Source of the DNA: Tetracentron sinense
Lineage: Eukaryota > Streptophyta > Magnoliopsida > Trochodendrales > Trochodendraceae
DNA length: 64,000 nt
Direction: 5' to 3'
Assembly: GCA_015143295.1 (NCBI GenBank)
Contig: CM026561.1
Location: 36,956,875 to 37,020,874, forward strand
Part shown: one piece after another, positions 47,201 through 57,429 of the stretch
How the letters are laid out: each line of letters opens with the position of its first letter
Position numbering within the stretch: position 1 is the first letter of the stretch
Made by a program: the position numbers and the translations under genes
The notes under the pieces: generated by a model
What the model saw: the letters and a program-made list of their open reading frames with translations, nothing else
The model's database searches: none
What the model was told of the DNA's origin: nothing

Positions 47201-50200
47201 ACTTTTAAGTTATTCATGATGCTGAAGTTTCTTTATATTAACAATCAGCAACCATCATTTTGGATCTGTGCAATCAATTTACAGCTGAGGTTGAGAGTTT
47301 AAAGGTATACCCATGGTTCAAACTTCAAAGTATTAGTATCTGTAGCAGTGGGCATATTGGTTAGTCCAAAATAGGATATGTATCAAGGATATGTACAAAT
47401 GGAAACATGGAAAAATTTCAGGATACGCTAGGAAATGCATGGATACACAAGGAAATACTTTGATACCTTATATAAAACATTTTTTAATGCAAAGATAAAC
47501 TAAAAACAAATTAAATAAAGCCCTACTAGTGTTTTAAAAGGCGTGTGAGGCTTAAGCCTCAAGGTTCACCCCGAGGCGAGGCCGCGAGGCTTAAGGAAAA
47601 CTCTTTGAGGCTCAACCATGAGACTTAAATCTAATGAGGCTCATGCCTCAAAGTGTGAAGTTCACATGAGGCACAAGCCTCACGCCTTGAGCTCGCTTTA
47701 TGTCTTTGGCGTACGCCTCATACGTTAACTAAAATTAGGATTCTAGCCACAACTGAGACTTAAATGTCAATTTTTTATTTATTAAATTTGTTACTTGTTT
47801 CAATTAATAACAATAACATTTTATTTATTTTAGATAAGACGTTGAAAATGATGATGATAATCATGATATTGATTTCAACTAACACTTAATTCCGCACAAA
47901 AAAAAAAAACTAACACTTAATTTATTATGTTTAACGTATTTAGGCTTTTAAAGCATTTTGAGTCTAATTCATACTATTTTCCTAGTTCTACATTGCAAAA
48001 ATTTAGAGCTATTGGCCTACAATGTAGTTCATGACTTCTTTGCAATATTTTTACTACAATTCTAAATCCACCACATGAATTGATGATTGAATATGCTCTT
48101 CAATATGTATTTGAACAAAAAAGAAAATCTAAATTTCAGCATTTGCTTGCCCTACTTATATTTTTTTATAGTTAAATAATTTATATAGTATTTTATATGT
48201 GTACACATGCGCCCACATGCACACATACAATGTATATATAGGAGCATCCGTCGACAAAAGGATCACCCTAAGATGATCATCTCATGGCTATTGAGAACGA
48301 ATCAAATCAGATGGTTCTATTTTTCAATCTTTCTGACTTGCATATACTGTAATCTTTTAACTTTTTTAATCTTTTAGTAATTTTTTATATATTTTATGTG
48401 TTTGTTAAAATTGAAGAGCATAAAGCTTTCTTGTGAGGCTTAAGCCTGACGCGGCTACACCTCGAGGCTTAAGCCCCTCTCATCTTCAGGTCCTAATGCC
48501 TCGCCTCACGCCTTCAAGTTTTAAAATATTGAGCCCTACAACTATATTTATAATAATATATATGAGATTTAATAACAATATATGTCATAAAAGGCAAGCA
48601 AGCTGATTGACAAGTATGAAAACACGAGACATAATTAACTTTATGCAATTACAAGCACAATTAGAGTGGAATGCGTAAACTACTAATTTATCATACTTAG
48701 TGGCTCAATATTCCCATTGATTTCAGGCCTGCTCGTACTCGTTAGACTTATTATATGCTCCTAATTGCACATTATAGGTGTACAATCCCAAGTCATATTA
48801 TGGGGTATTAAGCTTGGTACTCCCTCATCCTCTTAGTATGATCAACATAACATGCATAAACTATCCCAACCGACTATATAACCGGGAACTTTAGAATATA
48901 TTTTTCCATACCCGTATCCATTAGATGTCTAAGACTCAACATCATTTCAATAACCCCTGGATGACTAGGTCTAAGCATTGTATACATAGCCCTATGAAGA
49001 GGAAGATGCATACCCATAGCCACTACTGCTCTGACTAGGCTCGCCAATGCTAACACTCTCCCTCCCATGAGTAATGTGATTTATGCCATGTGGATCCCCT
49101 ATAGCAACATGCACTACTGTAACCTCAATGCTGCCTGTCCTGTCACCCCCAGTCCCATGCTATTGTCGCACATATGTCTGGCTCTCACGGGCCACAGAAG
49201 GCATGCATGCACCGTGACTAGCGTCTTGGGTGGAATGGTTAAAAAAATTGCTCCTCTGTAAAAGCAACACCACCATGCAGTTACGTTTATGTCGGTGGCT
49301 GTGTAACCCCTCCGACATTCCCTCCACCACCAGGCACCATCATTTCCCCCACCCCACCCCATCCCATCCCATCATCATCATCATCATTGTCCCAACCAAG
49401 GCTACAATTCATTAAAATCGTCATCATCATCAAGGGCCCCACTAATCCCAGTACTACTCATCCCAACCCAACTTGTCCCAGCACCATTAAACCCAGCCTC
49501 ATTCTGTCTTACTCCACCTAACCCCTCCATACACTCATCAATGCACCGCACGAGTCGGTCTGTTCATAAGATGGTTTCCCAAGGAAATATCTCATTTTCT
49601 CGGGTTCCTAGATCCGCTAATACTTCCGCAGAGGAGTTAGCCAAGGATGCTGACTTGGAAGGAACATTTTATGGTGTGAGCCCTCCCCTTCTTTTCTTTT
49701 CTATTTGCTTTTTTTTTCCTACCTTGTGGTTGTTTGTATAAAAATTTTCACTTACCCGAAAAAAAAAATTCTCTTTATATTTCCTTACAGTTGGATTGTT
49801 TTTGTTCTACACCATATTTAGATGAATATTGTAAAAAAGGAAAATGCGATACTAAAAGATTAGAGAAAAGAATAGTCCACAGACTGTTCATGAGATGGCT
49901 TCCCAAGGAAATATCTCATTTTCTTGGGTTCCTAGATCCACTAATATTTCCGCAGACGAATTAGCCAAGGATGTTGGCTTGGAAGGAACATTTTATGGTT
50001 TGAGCCCTCCCCTCCCCTTCTTTTCTTTTCTATTTGCTTTTTTTTTCCTACCTTGTGGTTGTTTGTATAAAACTGTTCAGTTACCTGTGAAAAAAAAATT
50101 CTCTTTATATTTCCATACAGTTGGATTGTTTATGTTCTGCACTATATTTAGATGAATATTGTAAAAAAGGAAAATGCGATACTAAAAGATTAGAGAAAAG

Positions 50201-52195
50201 AACAGTCCATGGACAAGAAGTTTTGGTCTACACTGTGTTTAGCCAGCTGATTGGTATTTGTGTTAATTCTTCTTAGGATGCGAGGAAAAACCTTGTTAGT
50301 CCCACCTTAACTCATGAATGTGATCTAGAAAAAAAGAAAGCTTCTACATGCTGCCTCTCTCCTCAATGCCCAAGGAATCTTGTTAGTAGATTCACCTTCA
50401 CCTCCAAAGTTTTCATATAAAGTGCACGTTGAACAAGGTTAAGACTTGTCATAAAGTTATGGTAGTCACTTCATTGGAACTGTAATTGGATCAGCCTGAT
50501 ATAAATCTTGAAACCTTCTTAATGATCCAGAAATACAGCTGATACTTGCTGACCCGTGTTTTTTTATTTTTTATTTAAATAAGGGAAGATTATGAATTCT
50601 ATTTAAGAGGGCTAAAAAAGCCCAATTACAAAGATGTCATTCAGTTTTTTTCTTGATCGGTAAACACTAGATGAGGAAACTCATTTGCCTATAAACTATA
50701 CAAAGAAAGGATATCTTTAAGTACTGCCATGAATGCCAAGTGAAATATAGAACTATAAGATTTAATCCCTTTGAACTCTCCGAGCGCTGACATCCAGAAA
50801 ACTGACAAGGTTTTAACTTTCCCCCCCACCGTTTCAACAGTGTTATATATGTCTTTAAAGATGTAACTGTTTCTCTTTTTCCATAAGTTCCAATAAATAG
50901 CAAAGAGCCTAGTCTCCAAGGAATTCAGCCTCTAATGCCAAAAGTTCAACGGAGCTATCCTTGGATGAGTAACCTCCTAGAAATAATCCAATGGACTCCA
51001 AAAAGAAGGAAGTCGCAAAGCAAAGCCTAAGTTTTGGCTGGTCCACTATTCAAGATTACTTCAAATTCTCTTAAAATCAGAACTTCAAAAAGGAAATCCC
51101 CACTTATTGCACATATTGAGAGATCTTCTTTTGTTGCATTCCATGATTTCCATCCACACTCTGGACACAGCGCAAAAGATCTTGAATGATCTTCCATAAA
51201 CCAGCCCAACTGGAATACAAATCCAGCACGTTAATAGGAAAATTCTGAGACACAAGGTACCAAAAGAACTTCCAACTTGTGCAAACTCAAAACAAGAAAA
51301 TATATGGGGGGGAGGGGGGGAAGCATATCATTTTTCTTGGTATTGTTTTATTCACATGATATCCATGTAAACATGCAATTTGTCAAATGCCACATATATC
51401 TGCTATTTTCATAAACTCTGATCTTCCAACAACCTTCTGATATTGGCCTGTGGTGGGTTTTCTCATCCTTAAATAACATCAGTGCTTATTTACTAGTTTT
51501 CGATTAGTAATGATGATTAGGATTTATTCTGGAGCCAGAGTATATATGAACTAAAAGGAGTGTGAAATCAATATTGTCCTAAATCCCGCTAGTCACCATA
51601 GACCAGAGACTGGGCATATTATCAAAAGAATGAATTGGATAAATGTTCTAAATGCTAGCATCCATTTGTTTCGGAATGGACCATCGCAGTGGAAGTCTAT
51701 GAATGAATTTGCTTGATTACTGGACGTTTTAGTTAAATACATATTTCGCTTCCCTTTTGGAGCTTAGAATTGTTTCATTTAATATATTAATATAACTCGG
51801 CTCTACTTTCTGACCTTGCAGCACTCTCTGCAGTCCTTCTTGGGAAGCATTTTCAGAGCTACTCAATGGTAGTACATCCAAATACCTCAACCTTGTTGTC
51901 ATACATCAGTTAGCTGATTCTTTACCTTTAACCATAATGTTATATTGTGGATGCAGACAAAGAAAATCTTTCCAACAGGGTTCTATGCTGTCATTAGGTA
52001 CTTTCGGATCCGGTTGTTGATGCTTTTGTTCTCCAAGATTGTTTTGTTTGGAGTTGGGCTCATTTATGAAAATTTATACTCTTCATTTTCCCCGATTGCA
52101 GTGCTGCAATGCTGTGTTTCTATTCCTCTGTGGTGATATCTGGAGGAAACCCAGCACCAAAGAAGTTGAAGTTGGCCACAAGTGCCCCATCGTGA
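39507..52195 (+). CDS. FAX1: Plastid fatty-acid exporter FAX1 (TMEM14 family), 5' exon missing
   Basis: Five exons: 39507-39740, 47014-47181, 51822-51868, 51957-51997, 52102-52195. All have GT-AG borders. Together they give one open frame of 193 codons plus stop, in phase throughout. After an acidic spacer comes AAKIHDFCLGIPFG, GGLVLSGGLVGFLFSKNPAT, FGGALLALSTFSLKIWRQGK, FILGQA and a last helix with CFYSSVVISGGNPAPKKLK. These are hallmarks of FAX proteins, which carry free fatty acids across the chloroplast inner envelope. The first exon here starts in mid-codon, so the transit-peptide exon must lie upstream, outside the window or beyond the insertions. Introns of 7.3 and 4.6 kb are filled with transposons. 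Known FAX1 proteins are slightly longer, which fits the missing N-terminus. Confidence 0.93.
39741..40297. other. Start of the large FAX1 intron
   Basis: AT-rich intron DNA with a short (TA)n at about 39964-39978. The last eight bases (GGCATAAG, 40290-40297) are the target copy of the hAT that follows. Confidence 0.6.
40837..43800 (-). pseudogene. hAT transposase of the intronic element, broken
   Basis: In minus-strand order: a BED zinc finger at about 43620-43740 (FICKFCNKDYSGGVARVKFH then CPC); the core with MFDGWTNLEGRSFINMIAYS at 43084-43416, keeping the first catalytic Asp; KTRFAYHFLILHSIIEIEDG at 42668-42916; LHCVHAVTAYLNP just right of the nested element; AWMMLSSSDEQKAFG to its left; and the dimerisation region CERNWSAFEAAQTKRRN at 40837-41244, ending FGPGSFASC before the stop. 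Stops and frame breaks are frequent, so the copy is inactive. It is unrelated in terminal sequence to the hAT at 11104. Confidence 0.88.
41423..42384. mobile_element. Non-autonomous hAT-like element nested in hAT transposase
   Basis: Ends CATGATTTGAAA (left) and TTTTGAACCATG (right) are imperfect inverted repeats. Target copies CATCCAAG (41415-41422) and CATCCAGG (42385-42392) match at 7 of 8. Both ends are packed with GTATCGG/CCGATACG-type subterminal repeats (41441-41540, 42293-42372). No ORF. Removing it rejoins the transposase frame. The family recurs at 47312. Confidence 0.87.
44247..44293. repeat. (TA)n microsatellite
   Basis: Uninterrupted TA dinucleotide run of about 45 bp in the non-coding part of the intronic hAT. 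Confidence 0.95.
45523..46105. mobile_element. hAT-type MITE with CAGGGGCAGAGCCAG ends
   Basis: The left end CAGGGGCAGAGCCAGAA is mirrored by the right end CTGGCTCTGCCCCTG. Target copies TGTGTATG (45515-45522) and TGTGCATG (46106-46113) match at 7 of 8. Inside are repeated 'cccatgactatgcc' blocks. The CAGGGGC-GAGC terminus is widespread among plant hAT MITEs. It lies in the FAX1 intron. Confidence 0.88.
46503..46824. repeat. Fragment of a GAGGCTTAAGCC-type element
   Basis: Rich in AGGCCTGAGGC/GCCTCA motifs. Its right end GTCTTTTATAACACTG matches the inverse of the CAGTGTTTTAAAAGGCG-type terminus seen at 47527. A left-end-like CAGTGTTTCGAGGC lies at 46602, but no target duplication was found. 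Confidence 0.4.
47014..47181 (+). CDS. FAX1: FAX1 exon encoding the first membrane helices
   Basis: Acceptor CCCAG at 47013, donor G|GTATTT at 47182. 56 codons, strongly hydrophobic with GGLVGFLFSKNPATLSTG and ALLALSTFSLKIWRQGKSS. Confidence 0.93.
47312..49545 (-). mobile_element. Truncated hAT of the CATGGTTCAAA family
   Basis: The left terminus CATGGTTCAAACTTC at 47312 is followed by DNA homologous to the inverse of 42200-42384 (shared 'agtccaaaataggat'). The sequence continues past the 1-kb nested element (47527-48531) and reaches decayed minus-strand coding at about 48880-49070, where GEPSQSSSGYGYASSS and NGYGYGKIYSK resemble hAT transposase C-terminal tails, with stops for Gln codons. 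No right terminus was found; LINE tail sequence follows. Confidence 0.6.
47527..48531. mobile_element. 1005-bp non-autonomous hAT-like element
   Basis: An exact 8-bp target duplication AGCCCTAC at 47519-47526 and 48532-48539. The left end TAGTGTTTTAAAAGGCG and right end CGCCTTCAAGTTTTAAAATATTG are imperfect inverted repeats. GAGGCTTAAGCCTCA-type palindromes cluster at both ends. No ORF. Confidence 0.87.
49556..50213 (+). repeat. 324-bp tandem duplication of a LINE RNase H tail
   Basis: Two units about 324 bp apart, each with a frame reading GNISFSWVPRSTNISADELA or close variant, the last part of a LINE RNase H domain. TC-rich 3' UTR follows, ending 'aagattagagaaaagaa'. The duplication probably arose after insertion in the FAX1 intron. 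Confidence 0.8.
50214..50649. other. FAX1 intron, no gene seen
   Basis: Unique-looking intron DNA without recognisable coding or repeat structure. Confidence 0.5.
50650..51295 (-). pseudogene. 5'-truncated LINE fragment (zf-RVT end)
   Basis: Minus-strand frames contain WAGLWKIIQDLLRCVQS-like and LWKKRNSYIFKDIYNTVE sequence, the end of LINE ORF2. The 3' end on the minus strand is TTTACCGATCAAGAAAAAAA, as in the LINE ending at 39342. Only the last 0.65 kb is present, as usual for incomplete target-primed insertion. Confidence 0.75.
51296..51821. other. FAX1 intron, no gene seen
   Basis: Intron DNA with a G-rich run at 51306-51321. It ends in a pyrimidine-rich acceptor TTTCTGACCTTGCAG. Confidence 0.5.
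51822..51868 (+). CDS. FAX1: FAX1 47-bp exon
   Basis: Acceptor CCTTGCAG at 51821, donor ATG|GTAGTA at 51869. It encodes ALSAVLLGKHFQSYSM, too short for an ORF search but in phase with both neighbours. Confidence 0.9.
51957..51997 (+). CDS. FAX1: FAX1 41-bp exon
   Basis: Acceptor GATGCAG at 51956, donor AG|GTACTT at 51998. It encodes TKKIFPTGFYAVI and the first two bases of the next codon. Confidence 0.9.
52102..52195 (+). CDS. FAX1: FAX1 last exon
   Basis: Acceptor GATTGCAG at 52101; encodes SAAMLCFYSSVVISGGNPAP then KKLKLATSAPS and stops at TGA 52193-52195. The Gly-Gly-Asn-Pro-Pro/Ala-Pro-Lys-Lys end is typical of FAX1. Confidence 0.92.
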
Positions 52196-52880
52196 TGATA
52201 ACGACTGTAAGTTCAGATTTTAGGAGTAAGATCTCTGAATTCCTATCTTGTTCCTTGAGTTGAGCTGAGGTCATGGGTTAACCACACCCAAGTTGTGCTA
52301 TTTTGTTGCACGTGAACTATAGGATTAGCTATGTGAAGAGAGTGCATCAATAGAATAGGTTTATGATTTATACAAATAAATGATGCTTTCAGGAGATAAA
52401 TGCATGGCAAAAAATTTCTATGCAGTTCTAGTCACATTTAGAAACAATGTGTGGTCGCCGGTCGGGTAAGCTTGTCATGTTGGTTACATTTTGGTTAGTT
52501 TTGCTACTCTGAACATGCAAGCATAGAGAAACTTGCATGTGTGACATCTATTTATCCTGTTGTTTGTTTCCCCATCTCTTATTGATCCAGCTATTTCAAC
52601 AGCATGAGCAGGATACACCAAAAGATGTGGATGATACAAAAAGAATGATAAGGTTACTGCATTTAAATCCCTGTTATGACCAGCCTGCTAACATATTTGT
52701 GAATGATGAAGAGATGAAAATGGCCTTTTTATTAATTAAACTTCCTTTGACCTTACATTGGATATTAATGCTCTTTCTTTTGAGGCTTTTTCTTAATAAA
52801 CTTTTGATAAGGGGGTCTTTTGATTACAAATTGTAAGTTGCACGGTGCCAATTAATGTAAAAGCCAAGTGAAATTACATT
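52196..52880 (+). other. FAX1 3' flank and probable 3' UTR
   Basis: Follows the FAX1 stop. GTAAGTTCAG just after the stop (52207) and TTGATCCAG near 52589 could mark a 3' UTR intron; this is not certain. A coding role for the short frame at 52537-52836 is not supported by any motif. Confidence 0.4.
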
Positions 52881-54059
52881 TGCATCAATCATGATTTTAG
52901 GGAGTGGGGAACACCTGTCTGCCTACCTTATAAGAGTTGTGATGCTTCCTCAATTCGTGGTATCCAATTTCCCCCAAAATATGTGGAAATTCACTAAATT
53001 TTCAGCTAAGAGCCTGGGGTCTGAAACCTCTAAATATAGGAGGGTGCAAAATTCCGAAGCGGGGCAAATTTTTTTCAGAAATTACTTCTTCCTCCAAAAT
53101 GGCTGAAATATTCCAAAATTTTGGATATTTCGGCCAAAAATGTTTACATTCTAAATCTAAATTTTGTCTTATTTCTGGTAATTTCGGCTTTCAGTCCAAA
53201 TAATTCTGAGGAACAAAAAAGAGGTTAGATTTATGAAGACTTAGATATTTTTTTTTAAAAAAATTAAAATTTTTGAAAATTTATTATTCAGAAAAAACAC
53301 GGAAACTTAGATTTAATGATAAATTGATAAATCAGGTTTACTTTCGGTGACTTAGATAATATAAATTAATAAAGTTTGGTAACTTGATAACCTAATTTTT
53401 ATTGTTATAGAAAAACCTATTCTATTATCAATTCATGCACCACTTATATTTTTTTCCCAGTTTTCAATAATTTTCTACTTAAAAAAAAACTTTTTAAAAT
53501 ATTAGATAATACATAGATTTTTTTTGAATAGGTTTCCATTTGAATTATAGATAAACTATTTTTATCTATTGAAGTATATTGGAAAAATGTAGCAATTAAA
53601 ATTACGTATTTTTGGACAAACGTAGGTTTCTGAAAATTCCTTAATATCTTATTTAATATGTTTAGCTATTAATAGCATAGACAAGCATAGTAGATAGACT
53701 ATGTTTATCTATTACGTTTTTGAAATTGAAGTACTTTTTAATGTATCTCTTAAAAATTATAGCTATTGAATAGATAAACTTATACTTATTTTGTTTAAAG
53801 TTTTCCGAAAGTTACTGAATAATTATCAATGTATTATCTAATTTTATGTAAAAATGTTAAAAATCAAATGGATAAATGCTATGAAGTGAAAAGAGAAATT
53901 GCTTTATTTTGGGAAAATTTTCAGAATTTAAGAAATTTCAGGTTTGATATTTTGGGTAGTAATTTCGGTCGAACAAAAAAAGGTTGGCTGAAAATTTGGA
54001 AGATTTTGTTTCGGACCAGGGACTGAAACAACCAAAATTTTGGGCTTCTTCAAACCTTG
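52881..54059. other. AT-rich degenerate DNA, probably an old transposon
   Basis: TTTCGG/CCGAAA and AAAATTTTGG motifs recur, and the segment ends CTTCAAACCTTG at 54059, similar to hAT right ends in this window. No matching left end or transposase was found. Confidence 0.35.
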
Positions 54060-54067
54060 CCTCAAAT

Positions 54068-54291
54068 TAGTGTTACAAATCTCGTCTTCGGGTTTTTATG
54101 AGCTGAAGTTTTTCTTGGGAGATTTTGAAATATGGTGTTTTTTTTTTTGGATTTCTTGCCTAAATCTTGGCAGTGATGAAAATAATAATTAAAATTACAG
54201 AAAATAGTAATAAAAAGCACCAATTTATAAATTTTGGATTTTTAAACATGAGATGTTTTTCTCGGTATTTCTTGGGAGATTTGTAACAACG
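54068..54291. mobile_element. 224-bp hAT-like MITE, TGTTACAAATCTC family
   Basis: An exact target duplication CCTCAAAT at 54060-54067 and 54292-54299. Left end TAGTGTTACAAATCTCG; right end GGGAGATTTGTAACAACG. A second family member is at 63178-63606. Confidence 0.92.
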
Positions 54292-54299
54292 CCTCAAAT

Positions 54300-55633
54300 G
54301 AAACACAACACTAATTAATTCCCAGCCAAAGCAAAATTGCCTTTCGCCAATATTACCAGGTTATACATTTGATGGGCAACCTAAATTAATGGTTAAACAC
54401 ATTGGCACACATGTTAGGGGGGGAACCCATCATTTGTTTGATGCCACCCTCATGGATCAATGTAAACATCCAATCTCACATTGTCTGAAATCATATAATC
54501 TCGTATATCCTAATTAAGAAATCAGGACAATAAAATAAAAATATACCCTAAAAGCATTTACAATGCTATAATATTCCTAAAATAACAACACAATAATCAT
54601 ACATAGGGCTATAGAATGCTGTTACTTCATCGTTTTACCGGCATTCCCTTACTAAAGCCATGGTTCTAATTGTCACAGACTCACATTGGGTATGGCTGTG
54701 TGAAAGATCCATTCAAAAACTTGATTGAACACTTGTTAGAGATTCCATGTCCTGAAAATCACAGAAATTAAAGGATAGTGCTTCTTTCTTTTAGAAAAAA
54801 ATAATACACATCTAATTATTGAAAAGAATGCAATGCAAAAGAGGTCCATCAAATCAAGGCCCATGTGACTGTTTACATGCACTGCTTCAAGCAGGACCCA
54901 CCAACATTCTATCTCATATAAACAATGATATGAAAGAAAGATATCAATTTTTATTGAGAAATAACATTTCATTGTTCGTCTGATATGGAATGCAACTACG
55001 AATCTAGAATCTGGAGATAGACCCATTTCTTTAGTTCATTTTTTGGACTAGAATTATTTTTGTTTGAAAGTAAACTTCGTTTTCGAAGATACAGATTTCA
55101 GATTTTTCTGTTGGATCTACAAGTTTATGAGAAAATCAGACATTCAAAGGTTTGGGTTTCGTTCCTATATTGGGAAAAAAATTTGAGCTATGGAGAGGAT
55201 TTTATTCAGTCTTTAATGAGGATGTTTTGTATTGGGCTCTTGAATTTTAGCATAGATCATGGTCGGGTTTTCCTTTGATATGGTCTGTGGAGTGGGATAT
55301 GGAATACCCTTTAGAGATTTTGTTGTTTTCTATTGAGATTGTGTATGTTTGAGGGTACTTGATTAATGTAAGACTTTCGAAGGATCTTCGGTCTTTGTTC
55401 CTGCTGTTACTTGGAGGTGGTTTTGTTAAGGGTTTCAGAAAAAAAAAATGTTTTGGAGGGAACATAAAGGGAGAATAAAGAGCAGAATGGTGGTCCACCC
55501 TATGGGAAGGTTCAGGTACTTGTTGGGGACTTGGAAAGGTCCAGGTACTTGTTGGAGGCTCATAACAAAATGGCATTCTATTTCAGTCTTTTACCATTTA
55601 CATAAAACCACATGGGGTCCGATGGAAGGGGTG
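54300..55633. other. No gene recognised
   Basis: Mostly AT-rich. A minus-strand frame at 55247-55576 is Pro/Ser-rich and lies on the same side as degenerate frames at 60927-62000, from which it was separated by the copia insertion. I could not name it. Confidence 0.4.
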
Positions 55634-55638
55634 ACTTT

Positions 55639-55822
55639 TGTTGATATATGTAATATCGGGGGTATACTTGTAAAATGGCATATATGTAATGTTCTCTCTT
55701 TATATAATATGCTAGTAGGGTTCTCTAATCCCTAACTAAGCAATTTGCCCTAATCTCTAATTTTCCTCTCTTCTTTCTTTTCTCTTCTCTAAACCCTAAT
55801 CCTCCAAATCCTTTCTCCAACT
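55639..55822 (+). repeat. 5' LTR of the copia element
   Basis: Begins TGTTGATATATG and ends CTTTCTCCAACT. A TATA-like CTTTATATAATATGC lies at about 55697-55711. Confidence 0.94.
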
Positions 55823-55834
55823 TGGTATCAGAGC
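55823..55834 (+). other. Primer binding site of the copia element
   Basis: TGGTATCAGAGC, complementary to the 3' end of initiator tRNA-Met, abuts the LTR. Confidence 0.94.
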
Positions 55835-56489
55835 TACATCAAAAGAAGATCATTGTTTAAAGCCATAACAACAACAAAAAGAAGAAGGAGCTAGCTGCCA
55901 CGTATTTAGTCATACGGCTGTCTCTAGCAGTATGGCCTAGGCCTTATTTTTAGGTTTTGGGTTCTTCAAATGCATATTTTTCAAAGATCTTGATTTTAGA
56001 AGATTTTTGAATCTTATTTCATTAGATTTGGTTAAATATTGATGAAGGTATGATGATTTGAAGAAAAAATACAGAAAAATTCGAAGAAAAATACGGTTTT
56101 GGTTCAGATTTTTTACCGCTTGAATGGGTTGTTGCTTCCGCTGTTTATTGGTCATGGTTGGACCGTTTTTTTTTATAGGAACATCTTGAACTTGTTTTTT
56201 CTTCATTTGGATGAGATTTGGAACATCTTGAGCCTTTTTTTTTATAGGAACATCTTGAACCTGTTTTTTCTTCGTTTGGATGAGATTTGAAGAAGTTGTG
56301 ATGATTTTACAGCCCCACTTCATTATTCGTTTTTGCTGAAAAATGTTTTTTTACACCCTATTTGGTTATAACAGCAACTTAAGTCATCGCTTTGGTGATC
56401 TTAATACCATTAGATCTTTTGTTGTTGATATTTTTGATTAATTGGTTGTTTGCTCTTTGAGTTTCTTCTATAGATGCTAAAGTTTTTGC

Positions 56490-57426
56490 TCCGTCGACTC
56501 TTTCTGACTCTGTTGTCCACTCTCGCCAATATTTAATTCAATGGTGATAATTTTCTTACGTGGCGATGCTCGATTGAGCTTTATATTGGGGGTCGTTCTA
56601 AGATGGGGTATCTTGATGGTAAGACCCCACGGCTGGAGACAGGTATTCCCAAAATTGCTAAGTGGAAGCCGGAGAATTGTATTGTTTTGGGCTGATTGTT
56701 AAATTTCATGGAGCCTCAGATTACCGGGAATTATATTTTTTATAAAGATTATCATGAACTTTGGGAGGCTCTTATTCAGACTAATGCCCTAATAGAGAAT
56801 GATGCTCGGATTTATCAACTTACTCATGAGATTGCTCACTTTCAGCAAAGGGAAATGTCTATTTCAGATTATTTTGGGGCTCTTCAGCGTCATGGGAAGA
56901 ATTGAGCCATTATGAGCCTCTTTCTGAATTATCTGTTGTTTCTGCCAAGATTATGACGAAGCAAATTAAGCGTCACCGCATTTATGATTTCTTGGGAGGT
57001 CTTCGGGCCGAATTCGAGCAGTTGCGCACTCAGATTCTTGCCACATCTCATTTGCTATCTCTTCGATCTGTGTATTCTACTGTGTTTGGTGAGGAACGTC
57101 ACCGGGCTGTTATGTCTTCGAGCACCACTCCTATGCCACTTCCGAATCGTACTGCCTTTGCTACTGATATTCGTCCTGCTGTTGGCCATAGTCGGGGGAC
57201 TGATAGGAGTCGTCGTGGTCGTGATAGATCTACTACTCCTTGTAGTCACTGTAGTATAATAAGACACGATCGTGATCATTGTTATCATTTGCATGGCTAT
57301 CCAGAGGGTTACCAGCCTCGTCCTTCTGCTCACTTTACTACGACTCCTGTTGTTGATCCTCAGTCCTCAGTTGTTGTCAGTGATCCTCTCAAGTCCATGA
57401 GAGCCCAGGTTGTTGAGATGATCTGA
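56490..57426 (+). pseudogene. Copia Gag, broken
   Basis: Broken frames give FLTWRCSIELYIGGRSKMGY, MEPQITGNYIFY, LWEALIQTNALIENDARIYQ, then DFLGGLRAEFEQLRTQIL. A zinc knuckle CSHCSIIRHDRDHC (C-X2-C-X4-H-X4-C) leads into HLHGYPEGY near 57240. Stops lie near 56545, 56693, 56904 and 57424. Gag would form the particle shell. Confidence 0.88.
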
Positions 57427-57429
57427 GCT

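Noticed and set aside
52537-52836. 99-residue ORF downstream of FAX1 as a separate gene
   Set aside because: No domain. It lies where a FAX1 3' UTR or flank is expected, and its end is simple hydrophobic AT-rich sequence.
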